Assembly (NCBI RefSeq): GCF_014207445.1
Contig: NZ_JACHEM010000017.1
Coordinates: 1-64,000 of the forward strand
Direction of reading: 5' to 3'
Length of the DNA: 64,000 nucleotides
DNA from: Streptomyces candidus
Lineage (GTDB): Bacteria; Actinomycetota; Actinomycetes; Streptomycetales; Streptomycetaceae
Shown here one piece after another: positions 43,773 through 52,713 of the stretch. The notes beneath the pieces were generated by a model. That model saw only the letters and a list, made by a program, of their open reading frames with translations. It had not been told where the DNA came from and made no database searches. A program made the translations under genes and the position numbers. Within the stretch, counting starts at the first letter, position 1. Each line of letters starts with the position of its first letter.

Positions 43773-44261
43773 GTGAGCACCGAAAACAACTTCTTCGACG
43801 ACCCGAACGCGGCGCTGCGCGAGATCGCGCAGAACCCCGCCGCCTACGCGCACTACCTTGCGGACTTCCACCGGGTCGTGCTGGACATGCAGACCAAGCT
43901 GGAGATCCTCCAGCGTGAGGCCCGCGTGCACTGTCGCGGAATGCACGTCGAGGGCGACAAGTGGGGCCAGGCCTACCTGCGCTCGTTCCCGGTGGAAAAG
44001 TCCCTGAACGATGTTCTGAAGAACCTCAAGAGCGTCACTTCGGGACTGGAAAAGAGCGCTCATAAGCGCCACGCCCACGACGAAAAAGTGAAGGAGGTTA
44101 AGAAAAACCGAAAGGAAAAGGCGCAGCTCAAGGCGTTTAAGAACAACCCGACGCTCCAGGCCGCCCCGGAAAACCCGGGTCGGCAGGGTGCGCAGAGCCC
44201 GAATCCGGGCTATGGTGGTCCCACGTCGATTTACAACCTGGACCGCAGGGAGTCGGCGTGA
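43773..44261 (+). CDS. Helical hypothetical protein
   Basis: 162 residues from GTG with GGAGG. Helical throughout (LADFHRVVLDMQTKLEILQR), with a very basic stretch at about 105-130 (DEKVKEVKKNRKEKAQLKAF) that could bind nucleic acid. GC content falls around 44040-44160 compared with neighbours, hinting at separate origin. Stop overlaps the next start (GTGA). Confidence 0.7.
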   Translation: MSTENNFFDDPNAALREIAQNPAAYAHYLADFHRVVLDMQTKLEILQREARVHCRGMHVEGDKWGQAYLRSFPVEKSLNDVLKNLKSVTSGLEKSAHKRHAHDEKVKEVKKNRKEKAQLKAFKNNPTLQAAPENPGRQGAQSPNPGYGGPTSIYNLDRRESA

Positions 44262-44494
44262 GTGCAGGTCGCCCGCTCACGAAAGCAGAGCGGAAGGATT
44301 TCAACCGTGCGGAACACGAGCGCAAAATCAAACAGGATTTGATTGCGCAGCACGGCAAAGACCTCGGCACCTTCTACGCCTGGCTCCGGATTGTGAACAT
44401 CCGAGGCACCCAGGCATATCGCAGCGGGAACACGGAGTTCATCCGTGAGGCCGCGCTCGCCCTGCACAACGTCTACAGCCGCCACGTCGGCTAG
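44258..44494 (+). CDS. Small basic hypothetical protein
   Basis: 78 residues from a GTG overlapping the previous stop. Charged N-terminus (KAERKDFNRAEHERKIKQDL) and helical rest (FYAWLRIVNIRGTQAYRS). Co-translated with the 162-residue gene and sharing its lower GC. Function unknown. Confidence 0.65.
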   Translation: MSAGRPLTKAERKDFNRAEHERKIKQDLIAQHGKDLGTFYAWLRIVNIRGTQAYRSGNTEFIREAALALHNVYSRHVG

Positions 44495-44510
44495 CTTCCC
44501 GCGCCCCGCA

Positions 44511-44547
44511 CGAAGGGCCGCTCCCGATCCCCGGGAGCGGCCCTTCG
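44511..44547. terminator. 16-bp perfect hairpin
   Basis: Arms 44511-44526 and 44532-44547, 16 bp after the 78-residue gene. A GCGTGCCGCGCGTG-type low-complexity stretch follows before the next gene. Confidence 0.75.
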
Positions 44548-44646
44548 GCGGTCCCAACGCGTGCCGCGCGTGTCGCGTGCCGCGCGTGGCGTGCGCGCGT
44601 GTACGCGAGGCCAAGGCCGACTGTCAAGCCCAGGAGGAGGGGTCGC

Positions 44647-46896
44647 GTGTCCGACGACACCGACAGCAATGTCATCAACCTCCCCACTCGGGGCAGTGAT
44701 TCCGGCGCAATGCCGGATGCCCCCGATGGCGGGGATCTCTTTTATTCCGAACCGTCCGGCGGCAGTGCGGACGACGCTGCTCCCCCGGGCTCCCCGGAAG
44801 GGTCGACCAGGGAAATTCCTGCCATTCGCGGCCCTATTTCCCCGGAAGTGGCATTGCGGGAAACGGGAATGCCCGACGCCCCGGATTCCGAGGATGAGGA
44901 ATACGAGGAAGGCGAATACGAGCAGCCTCGTTCTCTTGCTGATCGCCTCGGTGACTGGCTGGAGCTTCGTTTGGAAGTGGCGCGGGACCGGCACGCCGGT
45001 GAAGCGCCGTTCCGGGAGGCGGAAATAGCGCGCAAGGCTGCGCTTGTGAAAGCCCGCACCGCTCAGGAAACCGCGCTGATGGAGCAGAACGCGCAGTTCC
45101 ACGCTGCGCAGATGAAAGCGAAGTCCGACAAGGCGGCGGCGCGCGGCAAGGCCGACGCGGCGCGGTCCTCCGGCTCCGGCATGGGCGCCGACAAGGGCGG
45201 CCGCTCGAAGGGCGGCGGCGGGGGCAACTCCGGCGGCTCCGGCCGCGGCGGGGGCCGGGGGTCGGGAACGAACGGGTCCGGCGGCTCCGGTCGCGGTTCC
45301 GGGGGCGGCAACTCCCCCAAGGGCGTCGGGAAGGGCTCTGATCGCTCCGCTGGCGGCGGTAAGGGCACCTCGAAGGGCAATGAGTCGTCCGGTGGCCCGA
45401 AAGGCCGTCAGAACGGCTCTGGAGGCTCCGGGTCGGGCAAGTCCGGATCGGGCAAGGGCAGTTCGGGTGGCTCCGGCGGCAAGAACGGCTCGGGCAGTTC
45501 CGGGACCGGCAAGGGCGGTTCGAAGGGCGACGGCGGCAGGTCGAAGGACTCGCCGGCCGCCAGCCCCAGGACTGAGCGGGCCCGCGGCCGCCAGGAGCGT
45601 GCCGCCGCCCGCCAGGCGGCACGCCAGCAGCGGCGCGGCGCGAGCCAGGCCGCCAACCTCGCCGACCGGAGCAAGGACCGCGACCAGGACCGCGCCGCCG
45701 TCCAGGCGGCGCGCGAGGAACGCCGCAAGCTGAAAGCCGAGCGGAAGGCAGCGGCACGGACGAAGCGGGAGGCGGCCAAGGCCGCCGACGACCGCACCAC
45801 CCTGGGAGCGGCCGTCGGGCAGGAGGCGCAACGCCGCTGGGACAAGCGCCGCCCGGCGGACAAGGACAAGGCCGCGAAGGACGGCAAGGCCAAGGACGAC
45901 GCTGGTGACGCCAAGGACACCACCGGCGACAAGGACTCCGAGGCCACGACCAAGAAGATGACCAAGGACGACCCCGAGGAGCCCTCAGACGGCACGAAGG
46001 ACGACTCCGCGACCAAGAAGCCGGACGACGGCAAAAAGGGCGGCGAGAAGCCGTCTGGCGCCTCCGCAGACACCGACGCGAAGGACGGCACGGGGACGGG
46101 CACTGACCCCAAGGCCGACGACGTCAAGGACCCGCCGGACACCGGTGACAGCGACGACAAACGCTCCTTCAAGGAGAAGGTCAAGGATTTCTTTACGAAG
46201 GCCGGCGAGGACAACACCCCGCCCGAGCCGCAGGAGTCCTCGAGGCTTCGGCCCGAGGACTTGGGCGACGTCACGGTGGAGCGCCCCGGCGGCCCGACCC
46301 GGACCCCGCAGCCCGAACCGGCTGAGGACGACATCGAGGACGCGGACGTCGTCGACGACCCGTCCGACCCCTTCGGGGCGCACGTCAGCAGCCCGGCGAG
46401 CCTCCCGCGCGCGCCGGAGCCGCACACCCAGCGTCCCGGCACCAGCCGACCCACTGCACAGGAGGACCCCGTGGCATCGGAGGTCAACAGGCCCTCGGGC
46501 CAGGCCCGGATGGCAGCCAAGCACCGCACCGACATCACCTTCGGCGAGTACCTGACGGAGATCGTGAACATCGCGATCGCCGCAGCCCTCGACAAGGACC
46601 GCGCCCAGGACCTGGCCGACGCGCTCGGCAAGGTCGCCGACGCCCTGCGCGACATGGCCACCGACCTGGGTGCCGATCACAACATCGCCACCGCGGTCGT
46701 CAACCAGATCACCGACCTGGCCGACGCCGCGGACCGCATGAAGCAGGTGGCCGAACGGTGCGCCACCCAGTGCGACATCGCCTCGGAGGCCGCCCGGATC
46801 GCCGCCATGGCGGTCGGCCGCGTCTACGGCCAGGACATGAAGGCCATGGACGACGCCGGCCTGGCCACCGCGTCCTCCGCCGCCCACCACGACTAG
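44647..46896 (+). CDS. Large low-complexity protein with helical C-terminal domain
   Basis: 749 residues from GTG with AGGAGGAGGG. After an acidic start and a coiled-coil-like segment (about 95-180), a Gly/Ser/Lys-rich tract runs from about 180 to 320, then Lys/Asp-rich disordered sequence to about 600. The C-terminal 130 residues are ordered and helical (DITFGEYLTEIVNIAIAAAL, VADALRDMATDLGADHNIAT, QCDIASEAARIAAMAVGRVY). No enzyme motif. It lies two genes upstream of the DNA translocase and could be a structural transfer protein. Confidence 0.75.
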   Translation: MSDDTDSNVINLPTRGSDSGAMPDAPDGGDLFYSEPSGGSADDAAPPGSPEGSTREIPAIRGPISPEVALRETGMPDAPDSEDEEYEEGEYEQPRSLADRLGDWLELRLEVARDRHAGEAPFREAEIARKAALVKARTAQETALMEQNAQFHAAQMKAKSDKAAARGKADAARSSGSGMGADKGGRSKGGGGGNSGGSGRGGGRGSGTNGSGGSGRGSGGGNSPKGVGKGSDRSAGGGKGTSKGNESSGGPKGRQNGSGGSGSGKSGSGKGSSGGSGGKNGSGSSGTGKGGSKGDGGRSKDSPAASPRTERARGRQERAAARQAARQQRRGASQAANLADRSKDRDQDRAAVQAAREERRKLKAERKAAARTKREAAKAADDRTTLGAAVGQEAQRRWDKRRPADKDKAAKDGKAKDDAGDAKDTTGDKDSEATTKKMTKDDPEEPSDGTKDDSATKKPDDGKKGGEKPSGASADTDAKDGTGTGTDPKADDVKDPPDTGDSDDKRSFKEKVKDFFTKAGEDNTPPEPQESSRLRPEDLGDVTVERPGGPTRTPQPEPAEDDIEDADVVDDPSDPFGAHVSSPASLPRAPEPHTQRPGTSRPTAQEDPVASEVNRPSGQARMAAKHRTDITFGEYLTEIVNIAIAAALDKDRAQDLADALGKVADALRDMATDLGADHNIATAVVNQITDLADAADRMKQVAERCATQCDIASEAARIAAMAVGRVYGQDMKAMDDAGLATASSAAHHD

Positions 46897-46913
46897 AAGG
46901 AAGGGGTCCGCTG

Positions 46914-47330
46914 ATGAGCGACCTCGCACCCACCACCGGCGGCGGTGCCGCCGCCCGGACGGACGGCGACAACCGCTACAAGGCCGTCCAGCAGAAACTC
47001 AAGGCGCTCGGCCGCGCCATGGACCTGGCCACCAACGAACTCCAGACTCTGCAGCGCGACATGGAGACCAACGCCCGGCGCTCCGAGGGCCTGGCCGTCG
47101 ACATCGCCAACGCCGAACTCGACCGCACGCACATCGAGATGACCAACCAGGTGTCCGTCGCCCTGGGCGGCGCCGCCATCGAGGTGAAGAAGCTCCACGA
47201 GACGGCCCAGGAAGTCTCCGGCCAAGCCCACGACACACGGCGCACCCACGCGCGGCTGTACGAGGGCCTGGACGACATCCGCTCCAGCCGCAAGGAGCGC
47301 ACCCCCAAGCCGGGCTTCTTCGTCCGCTGA
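46914..47330 (+). CDS. Coiled-coil hypothetical protein
   Basis: 138 residues from ATG with AAGGAAGG. Long helix (VQQKLKALGRAMDLATNELQ, IEVKKLHETAQEVSGQAHDT) and a basic end (RSSRKERTPKPGFFVR). It starts 17 bp after the large low-complexity gene, so they are probably co-expressed partners through coiled coils. Function unknown. Confidence 0.7.
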   Translation: MSDLAPTTGGGAAARTDGDNRYKAVQQKLKALGRAMDLATNELQTLQRDMETNARRSEGLAVDIANAELDRTHIEMTNQVSVALGGAAIEVKKLHETAQEVSGQAHDTRRTHARLYEGLDDIRSSRKERTPKPGFFVR

Positions 47331-47347
47331 ACCAGCCCTCTCCCCCT

Positions 47348-47386
47348 GATGGGCGGCCCCTTCCACGACGGAAGGGACCGCCCATC
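47348..47386. terminator. 17-bp hairpin, one mismatch
   Basis: Arms 47348-47364 and 47370-47386, between the coiled-coil gene and the translocase gene. Confidence 0.65.
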
Positions 47387-47410
47387 GCCACACCACGAAG
47401 GAGAAAACCG

Positions 47411-49531
47411 GTGTCCGTGCCGCGCAGCGTCGCCCTGGAGCGCACCTTCTACACCCTGAGTGCCCCGGTCCTCGCCGCGGCCCCGAACCTGTTCGCCGAC
47501 AGCCCCGTCAACACGGTCGTGCAACTGGCCGGTGCGGCCGGTGTAAGCGGCTGGGTCCTGGCCGCCAAGAGCAACGAGCCCGGTGCGGGACGCAAGATCC
47601 TGCGCTGGTCGCCGCTCGTGACCGCCGCCGCGATAGACCTCGCCGCCGGCTACACGGTCGGCTGGGGCCCGTGGTGCCTGGACGGCCTTCTCGCCGCGAG
47701 CTGGGCGGCCGCCGGCCTGTTCGTGATGCCCTTCTCCCGGCACGCCCGCCGCCGTCACCGCCCCGCGCTCGCCACCCCGGCCCCCGCGCCGCAGCTGCAG
47801 GAAGCCCCCAAGCCGTCCCTCGCGCAGCCGGACGACGGCGCCGACAACTTCACCCGCCAGGTCCGCTGGCTGTGGGAGGAGCGCGGCTTGCCCGGCCGCA
47901 CCATCGTGGTGATGGCCACCCCGCACGCGGGCATGCCCAACGACCTGTCGCTGCTGCTGCGCGCCTCCGAGGCCGGACGGCCGATCTCCAGCCTCACCGA
48001 GGAGGCCGTCGCCGCCGCGTTCGGTGTCGACATCACCGACGTACGGATCGAGGACGTGCCCCGGCAGTACGGGCGTGAAGGAGGACCGGGCTGGAAGGAA
48101 GTCCACGTCACCCCCGATCTGAACGAGCGCCGCCGCAAGGCGCCCACCACCCACGAGTGGTGGGCCGACCGGATCGGCGGTGACCGTGGGCCGGTGCCCG
48201 GCTCGCAGTTCATCAAGAAGATCCGCGACCACGACCGCAAGGTCACCCACTACATCGCCCAGGTCCCCGACGAACTGGGCGAGCCGCGCGTCAACCAGGA
48301 CAACCTGGCCGCCGCGCTGAAGACCAAATACGACGACGGCCGGCTGTTCGTCACGGTCGACGGCAACCAGGTCCTGGTCTCCCTGTGGGACTCCAGCCCG
48401 CTCGCGCAGATCTTCCCCGCCACACGTGAGCTGCTGACCCCGGACAAGGACGGCCGGTGGGTGACCGGTTATCTCGGCAACGGGCAGCCCGCCCGCAACA
48501 GGGTCTACACCGACCGGGGCGCGGCCCACGGCTTGTTCGTCGCCCCGTCCGGCGGCGGCAAGACCCAGCTGATGGGCCTGCACGTCGCCGCCGACGCCCT
48601 GTTCGGCGCCGTGGTGTGGCTGGCCGCGGAAGCCCCGGACGAGAAGGCCGCCAAGCTGGGCGAATACACCGACCGCTACGGCGTCGGCGCGCTCTACATG
48701 ATCCGGCTCCTGCGCACCCTGGACGCCCTGATGGAAATCCGCGGCGAGATGGTCTGGGAAGACGGCCGGGTCTACGACTGGGACCCCAAACTGGCGGGCT
48801 GCCCCTACCGGATGCTGTCCGCCTACCTCGATGAGTTCCTCTCCGCCGCCCGCCACGGCGACTACGGCGCGGACATCATGGACCTCGCCGAAAAGGTGTC
48901 GGTCAAGGGCCGCAAGTACGGCATCGGCCTCAAGGTCGCCGGCCAGTCCATCTATGTGCAGGACGGGTTCACGCAGCTTTTGTGCGAGAACCTGCGCGAG
49001 AACTGCATCCCGGTCATCTTGAAGGTCGCACCGAAGAAGATCGCCGACATGTTCAAGGCCCTCGGCATCTCCTCCGACAACACCCCCGATGCGCTCCCCC
49101 GCTCTTTCTCCCCTGCCGAGGCGGGCCGCATCGAGCGGGTGATGCGCGGCGAGCCCGAGCCGCCCACCGACTCCAACACCGGCGGCGCCGGGTGGATCGT
49201 CGAAGCCAAGCACCCCGAGGTCCTGCGCACCCTGTTCATGGACTTCAAGACCGGCCTCGACGCCTACTTCCCCGACATGGTCGCCTCCCTCACCGACTAC
49301 GAGATCCGCGAACTTGAGGCGCGGGATCTGTGGTTCGACTGGACCGAGCCGCCTCGGCCCGGGGAATTCGGCCCCGAACCCGACGACGAGGACGACGACT
49401 GGGACGGGGAGGACAAGCCGAAGAAGGGCGGCGGCAAGCCCCGCCGCCCAGGGAAGTCCCCCGCACGCCGCGACGCGGTCACCTCGCCCCTCCAAGCACT
49501 GGAAGCCATCAAGAACCTCTCCGGCGTCTGA
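47411..49531 (+). CDS. FtsK/TraB-type DNA translocase for conjugation
   Basis: 706 residues from GTG. An N-terminal membrane part (about residues 35-115) is followed by an ATPase domain with Walker A FVAPSGGGKTQL (about 379-390) and Walker B MLSAYLDEFLSAAR (about 472). The C-terminus is acidic then basic (DDEDDDWDGED, KPKKGGGKPRRPGK). Streptomyces transfer double-stranded DNA with a single FtsK-like protein, TraB; this is the only such ATPase in the window and the likely transfer motor. It differs from short TraB proteins in having about 150 residues (VRWLWEERGLPGRTIVVMAT onward) between the membrane part and the ATPase. Confidence 0.88.
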   Translation: MSVPRSVALERTFYTLSAPVLAAAPNLFADSPVNTVVQLAGAAGVSGWVLAAKSNEPGAGRKILRWSPLVTAAAIDLAAGYTVGWGPWCLDGLLAASWAAAGLFVMPFSRHARRRHRPALATPAPAPQLQEAPKPSLAQPDDGADNFTRQVRWLWEERGLPGRTIVVMATPHAGMPNDLSLLLRASEAGRPISSLTEEAVAAAFGVDITDVRIEDVPRQYGREGGPGWKEVHVTPDLNERRRKAPTTHEWWADRIGGDRGPVPGSQFIKKIRDHDRKVTHYIAQVPDELGEPRVNQDNLAAALKTKYDDGRLFVTVDGNQVLVSLWDSSPLAQIFPATRELLTPDKDGRWVTGYLGNGQPARNRVYTDRGAAHGLFVAPSGGGKTQLMGLHVAADALFGAVVWLAAEAPDEKAAKLGEYTDRYGVGALYMIRLLRTLDALMEIRGEMVWEDGRVYDWDPKLAGCPYRMLSAYLDEFLSAARHGDYGADIMDLAEKVSVKGRKYGIGLKVAGQSIYVQDGFTQLLCENLRENCIPVILKVAPKKIADMFKALGISSDNTPDALPRSFSPAEAGRIERVMRGEPEPPTDSNTGGAGWIVEAKHPEVLRTLFMDFKTGLDAYFPDMVASLTDYEIRELEARDLWFDWTEPPRPGEFGPEPDDEDDDWDGEDKPKKGGGKPRRPGKSPARRDAVTSPLQALEAIKNLSGV

Positions 49532-49549
49532 CCTCACCCCGCACACCCC

Positions 49550-49582
49550 GCAGGGCCCGGCCGTATTCCGGCCGGGCCCTGC
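49550..49582. terminator. 14-bp perfect hairpin
   Basis: Arms 49550-49563 and 49569-49582, 18 bp after the translocase stop. Confidence 0.75.
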
Positions 49583-49607
49583 CCACACCTGGAAGGACAC
49601 ACCACTC

Positions 49608-49796
49608 GTGGCCGTATCGATCTCCGTCGTCGTCCTGCTCGCCATCGTCGTCTTCGTCCTCATCCGGGGCGGAACCGTACGCCTCCTGCCCGCCCTGGCC
49701 TGCGCCGCCTTCGGCTTCCTCCTCGCCTCCTCCGGTGCCGGGCCCTACATCACCGGCGCGATCAGCGGCATCACCGGCTGGATCTCCAGCATCTGA
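49608..49796 (+). CDS. Small membrane protein
   Basis: 62 residues from GTG with GGAAGG. Two hydrophobic helices (VAVSISVVVLLAIVVFVLI and LLPALACAAFGFLLASSG) and an amphipathic end GAISGITGWISSI. Follows the translocase gene. Small membrane proteins at this place in Streptomyces transfer regions are often spread (Spd-like) proteins; similarity is only in size and topology. Confidence 0.7.
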   Translation: MAVSISVVVLLAIVVFVLIRGGTVRLLPALACAAFGFLLASSGAGPYITGAISGITGWISSI

Positions 49797-49863
49797 CCCT
49801 GCCCGGCCGGCGGCGTCGACGGCCGCCGCCCCCTGCACCTCCGACGCCTTCCGAGGAGCCCCG

Positions 49864-50394
49864 ATGCCCCACCTCATCCACGCCCCGCCACTGCCGGCCC
49901 GCACGAGCGCGCCGCCCGCCGAACTGTCGCTGGAGGCCCGCATGGCCGCCACGGACGCGGCGATGACCGTCCGGCTGGAGGAGGCCGCCGTCGCCTACGA
50001 GGTCAACACCGCGCACATCGACACCGTGCCGGTCGACCTGGGCGACGTCGTCACCCTCCCGCTCACCCCGACCCTCCAGCCCCCCACCCCGTACGCGACA
50101 CCGGTGGCGGCGCTCCTGCAGCGCGCGCACCACCGGCTGCTCACCGACGGCTGGTGCACCGGCGCCTTGGTCGACGCGGAAGGCGCCCGCTGCCTGTACG
50201 GCGCGATCCACCACGAAGCCCGCGGCGACCAGAGCCTCGCCTCACGCGGCCTGGAGGTCCTGATGGACGCGATCCGCCGCGAGTTCAGCGACGTCGACTC
50301 TGTGCCGTCCTTCAACGACGCCTTCGCCAGCGGCCGCATCCCGCTGCGGATGCTCGACAAGGCCGCCGGCCTCGCCGACGCCCGCCTCCTCTGA
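49864..50394 (+). CDS. DUF6197-like protein
   Basis: 176 residues from ATG. The C-terminal half carries the pattern I associate with DUF6197: LLTDGWCTGALVDAEGARC, YGAIHHEARG, and FSDVDSVPSFNDAFASG. The first 80 residues are Pro/Ala-rich. Soluble, function unknown. Common in Streptomyces mobile elements. Confidence 0.75.
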   Translation: MPHLIHAPPLPARTSAPPAELSLEARMAATDAAMTVRLEEAAVAYEVNTAHIDTVPVDLGDVVTLPLTPTLQPPTPYATPVAALLQRAHHRLLTDGWCTGALVDAEGARCLYGAIHHEARGDQSLASRGLEVLMDAIRREFSDVDSVPSFNDAFASGRIPLRMLDKAAGLADARLL

Positions 50395-50569
50395 ACCTCC
50401 CCGGACCACCTGCCTCGTACCCGAACCCGTCGTGGTCGGGTGCGGGCCAGGCCGTCCGGCCTCCTTTACGCCGTAAAGACGCGCCTGGCGTGCGAACCAT
50501 CGCGCCGCCCCCGGAACACCTCCCCACCACCGGCCACCACGCCCACCCGACCAAGGGAGCACCTTCGCC

Positions 50570-51376
50570 ATGCAGTCCGACGACAAGCCCGTCAACGGCC
50601 AGCCCACCCCGAGCTTCCTCGACCTGCTCAACCAGAGGCCCCCGACGAAGAACACCGACCTGAGCAAGGACACCGACACCACGCGCCTCGCCCAGTTGCG
50701 GGCCGGCTGGAACGCCTCCTGGGAACAGGGCGGCTTCCTGCACGGGCGGTGGGAGGAACTACGCCTGGCCCCGAAAGCCGGGATGCACGGCATGGCCCGC
50801 TGGATCAAGGCACTCCTGATGCTGGCCGGGGTGTGCGCGCTCTTGATCCTGCTCGACACCGCGGGCGACATCTTCGGCGCTGCCCTGAGCCGCCTGGCCG
50901 ACTCGGTCCCCGCCACCCGGGCCGGAACCAGCGCCGTGGGCGAGCTGTGGGGCGTGGTCGACACCCCGATCCGCTCGTACATCGACCAGCACAGCATGGG
51001 TCTCAGCGTCAGCGGATCCGCCGTCTACACCGCCTGGCAGCTCGTGGGTTGGTTCGGCCTGATCGGCGGGTTCCTCGGCAGCACCGGCGCCCGCATCACC
51101 TGGACCTGCTGGGGCGCGGGCAGCGTTCTCGCCGTGTGGTCCGCGGCCCCGGCCGACGGACGCACCGTCGCCACCTCGATCGCCGTCCTCGCCTGGACCC
51201 TCGCCTCCACCCTCGCCCTGCGTGGCTGGAGCCTGCGCCCGATCGTCAACAACTACCTCCCGCCCCACCCGGCGTTCCAGCCCCAGATCGAGATCCGGCC
51301 CGAGATCCACCTCCCCGCCCCGGCCCCCGCGCCCGATGGCGACACCCCCGACAACGTCCACCAGCTCCAGCGCTGA
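50570..51376 (+). CDS. Membrane protein, paralogue of the protein at 52710
   Basis: 268 residues from ATG with AAGGGAG. About four helices lie in residues 78-225 (WIKALLMLAGVCALLILLD, TAWQLVGWFGLIGGFLGST, TSIAVLAWTLASTLALRGW). The part from VSGSAVYTAWQLVGW to LRGWSLRP aligns with residues 105-190 of the 52710 protein. The C-terminus is Pro-rich. Probably part of the cell-envelope transfer or spread machinery. Confidence 0.75.
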   Translation: MQSDDKPVNGQPTPSFLDLLNQRPPTKNTDLSKDTDTTRLAQLRAGWNASWEQGGFLHGRWEELRLAPKAGMHGMARWIKALLMLAGVCALLILLDTAGDIFGAALSRLADSVPATRAGTSAVGELWGVVDTPIRSYIDQHSMGLSVSGSAVYTAWQLVGWFGLIGGFLGSTGARITWTCWGAGSVLAVWSAAPADGRTVATSIAVLAWTLASTLALRGWSLRPIVNNYLPPHPAFQPQIEIRPEIHLPAPAPAPDGDTPDNVHQLQR

Positions 51377-51510
51377 CCCGGTCGCTCCGCCTGGCCCTCG
51401 CCCCTCCCCGCAGCCGCGGGGCGGGGCGAGGGCCGGACAGGCCGCCCGGCCTCAGCAACTTTCCCGCTCCCGCAGCACCCCTGCGGACGACCCCAAGGAG
51501 AGAGATCGTC

Positions 51511-51720
51511 TTGGCGAAAGCGCCCCGCGTCATAGGTGTCCTCGCAGAGCCCGCCCCGCCCACTTGGTGGCGCGCCCACCGGCACCAGGTCTTCCTGGTT
51601 CTCGGGCTGATCGGCGGCTTCTACCTCTGCTCACACACCAGCGACGCCGCGCCCCCTGCCGACCCGCCCCGGCCCGCACACACCGAACGACCTCACAGCA
51701 CCGCCACCGCACAGCGCTGA
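51511..51720 (+). CDS. Small single-helix protein, paralogue of the one at 52477
   Basis: 69 residues from TTG behind AAGGAG. The shared core is VIGVLAEPAPPTWWRAHRHQ followed by a helix (VFLVLGLIGGFYLC) and a Pro/Thr/His tail. The core is almost identical to that of the 52477 protein, so this is a duplicated gene. Confidence 0.7.
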   Translation: MAKAPRVIGVLAEPAPPTWWRAHRHQVFLVLGLIGGFYLCSHTSDAAPPADPPRPAHTERPHSTATAQR

Positions 51721-51917
51721 ACATCACCTCGTGCGCCCGCCACCCCGCACCGGGGCGGCGGGCGCACCGCTCTTCCCCGCTCATTCGCCGACCGCCTGGA
51801 GGACTTCACCGTGCTGACACCCCGGCCCCGCCGCAGGATCGGACGCCCGCGCCCCACCATCCCCGGCCCCCGCTACCCCGCGCCCCAGCGCCGACTTCCC
51901 GGTACCTGGAGCAGGTG

Positions 51918-52349
51918 ATGGCCGACCAGGACCAGGACCTGGTCGACGTCGATCCGAACGACCCCGGCGACGGCTCTCTACCGGTCTTCCGGTGGAGGCA
52001 GGCCGGGCGCGAGAACCTCGCGACACGCCGCCAGCTCCGGGAGATGGGACTGCGCCCCGGCGCCCAGGAGCCCGTCGCGCGGATCGAGTGCCGTGGTGGC
52101 AAGCGCTTCGCGTGGCTGTACCGGATCGATCTGGCGAAGCCGAAGTTCGCGATGACGCTCGCGAAGGAGGCCGCGCTCGACAAGGCGATGGCTGCCCGTC
52201 AGACGTGTCCCGGCCCCTGTGGCCGGCGCTATTTCCACTGCCTTCCTCTGCGCTCCCTCGGGTCGTGCCTGGAGTGCGCCGAGGGTATCCCGGCCGCGCC
52301 CGACACCTATATGCACCACGGCGGCGCCCAACTGGCCGCTGCCGCCTGA
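51918..52349 (+). CDS. RRQRL-motif zinc-binding protein
   Basis: 143 residues from ATG with GGAG. The motif region ATRRQLREMGLRPGAQEPVA and a Cys cluster (TCPGPCGRRYFHC, GSCLECAEG) match the actinobacterial RRQRL-motif family, here with RRQL. The segment WLYRIDLAKPK is also typical. Common in Streptomyces transfer regions; molecular role unknown. Followed directly by copy 2 of the structured element. Confidence 0.8.
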   Translation: MADQDQDLVDVDPNDPGDGSLPVFRWRQAGRENLATRRQLREMGLRPGAQEPVARIECRGGKRFAWLYRIDLAKPKFAMTLAKEAALDKAMAARQTCPGPCGRRYFHCLPLRSLGSCLECAEGIPAAPDTYMHHGGAQLAAAA

Positions 52350-52358
52350 CCGTTCACC

Positions 52359-52429
52359 CCTGACGGCTGCCTGATCCACCCGTACCGCACGCTGCGGGCC
52401 GGGTGGTGACGGGGAGCCGGGCAGCCCGG
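52359..52429 (+). ncRNA. Repeated structured element, copy 2
   Basis: Conserved blocks as in copy 1. Inner stem CCACCCG (52376-52382) pairs with CGGGTGG (52400-52406): the third pair is A-U where copy 1 has G-C, a compensatory change. Outer stem extends to 7 bp, GGCTGCC (52365-52371) with GGCAGCC (52420-52426). Lies 9 bp after the zinc-protein stop and 47 bp before the next start. Confidence 0.65.
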
Positions 52430-52476
52430 CCCCGCGCACATGACCTGTCCCCTGTGCCCTGGGAGCCCACCTCTTG

Positions 52477-52713
52477 ATGGCGAAGAAGCCGCCGCCCGCC
52501 GTGATCGGCGTCCTGACCGAGCCCGCCCCGCCCACCTGGTGGAGAGCCCACCGCCACCAGGTCCTGCTGATCGTCGGGATCTTCCTCGGCTGGCAGCTAT
52601 GCGGAGCAAGCAGCGGAGCCGCCGATCACGACCAGTACGGCCCCGCCCGCCCCGCCCACAGCGCCACCCCGTCCGCGACGCCGTCGACCACCTCGAAGGA
52701 GAACCACCGGTGA
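52477..52713 (+). CDS. Small single-helix protein, paralogue of the one at 51511
   Basis: 78 residues from ATG 52477 (a TTG one codon earlier is possible). Core VIGVLTEPAPPTWWRAHRHQ, then helix VLLIVGIFLGWQLC and a Ser/Thr/Pro tail. Its stop overlaps the GTG of the following membrane gene. Confidence 0.7.
   Translation: MAKKPPPAVIGVLTEPAPPTWWRAHRHQVLLIVGIFLGWQLCGASSGAADHDQYGPARPAHSATPSATPSTTSKENHR

Noticed and set aside
46976-49663. 895-residue leftward frame over the translocase gene
   Set aside because: Antisense shadow of a gene with intact Walker motifs.
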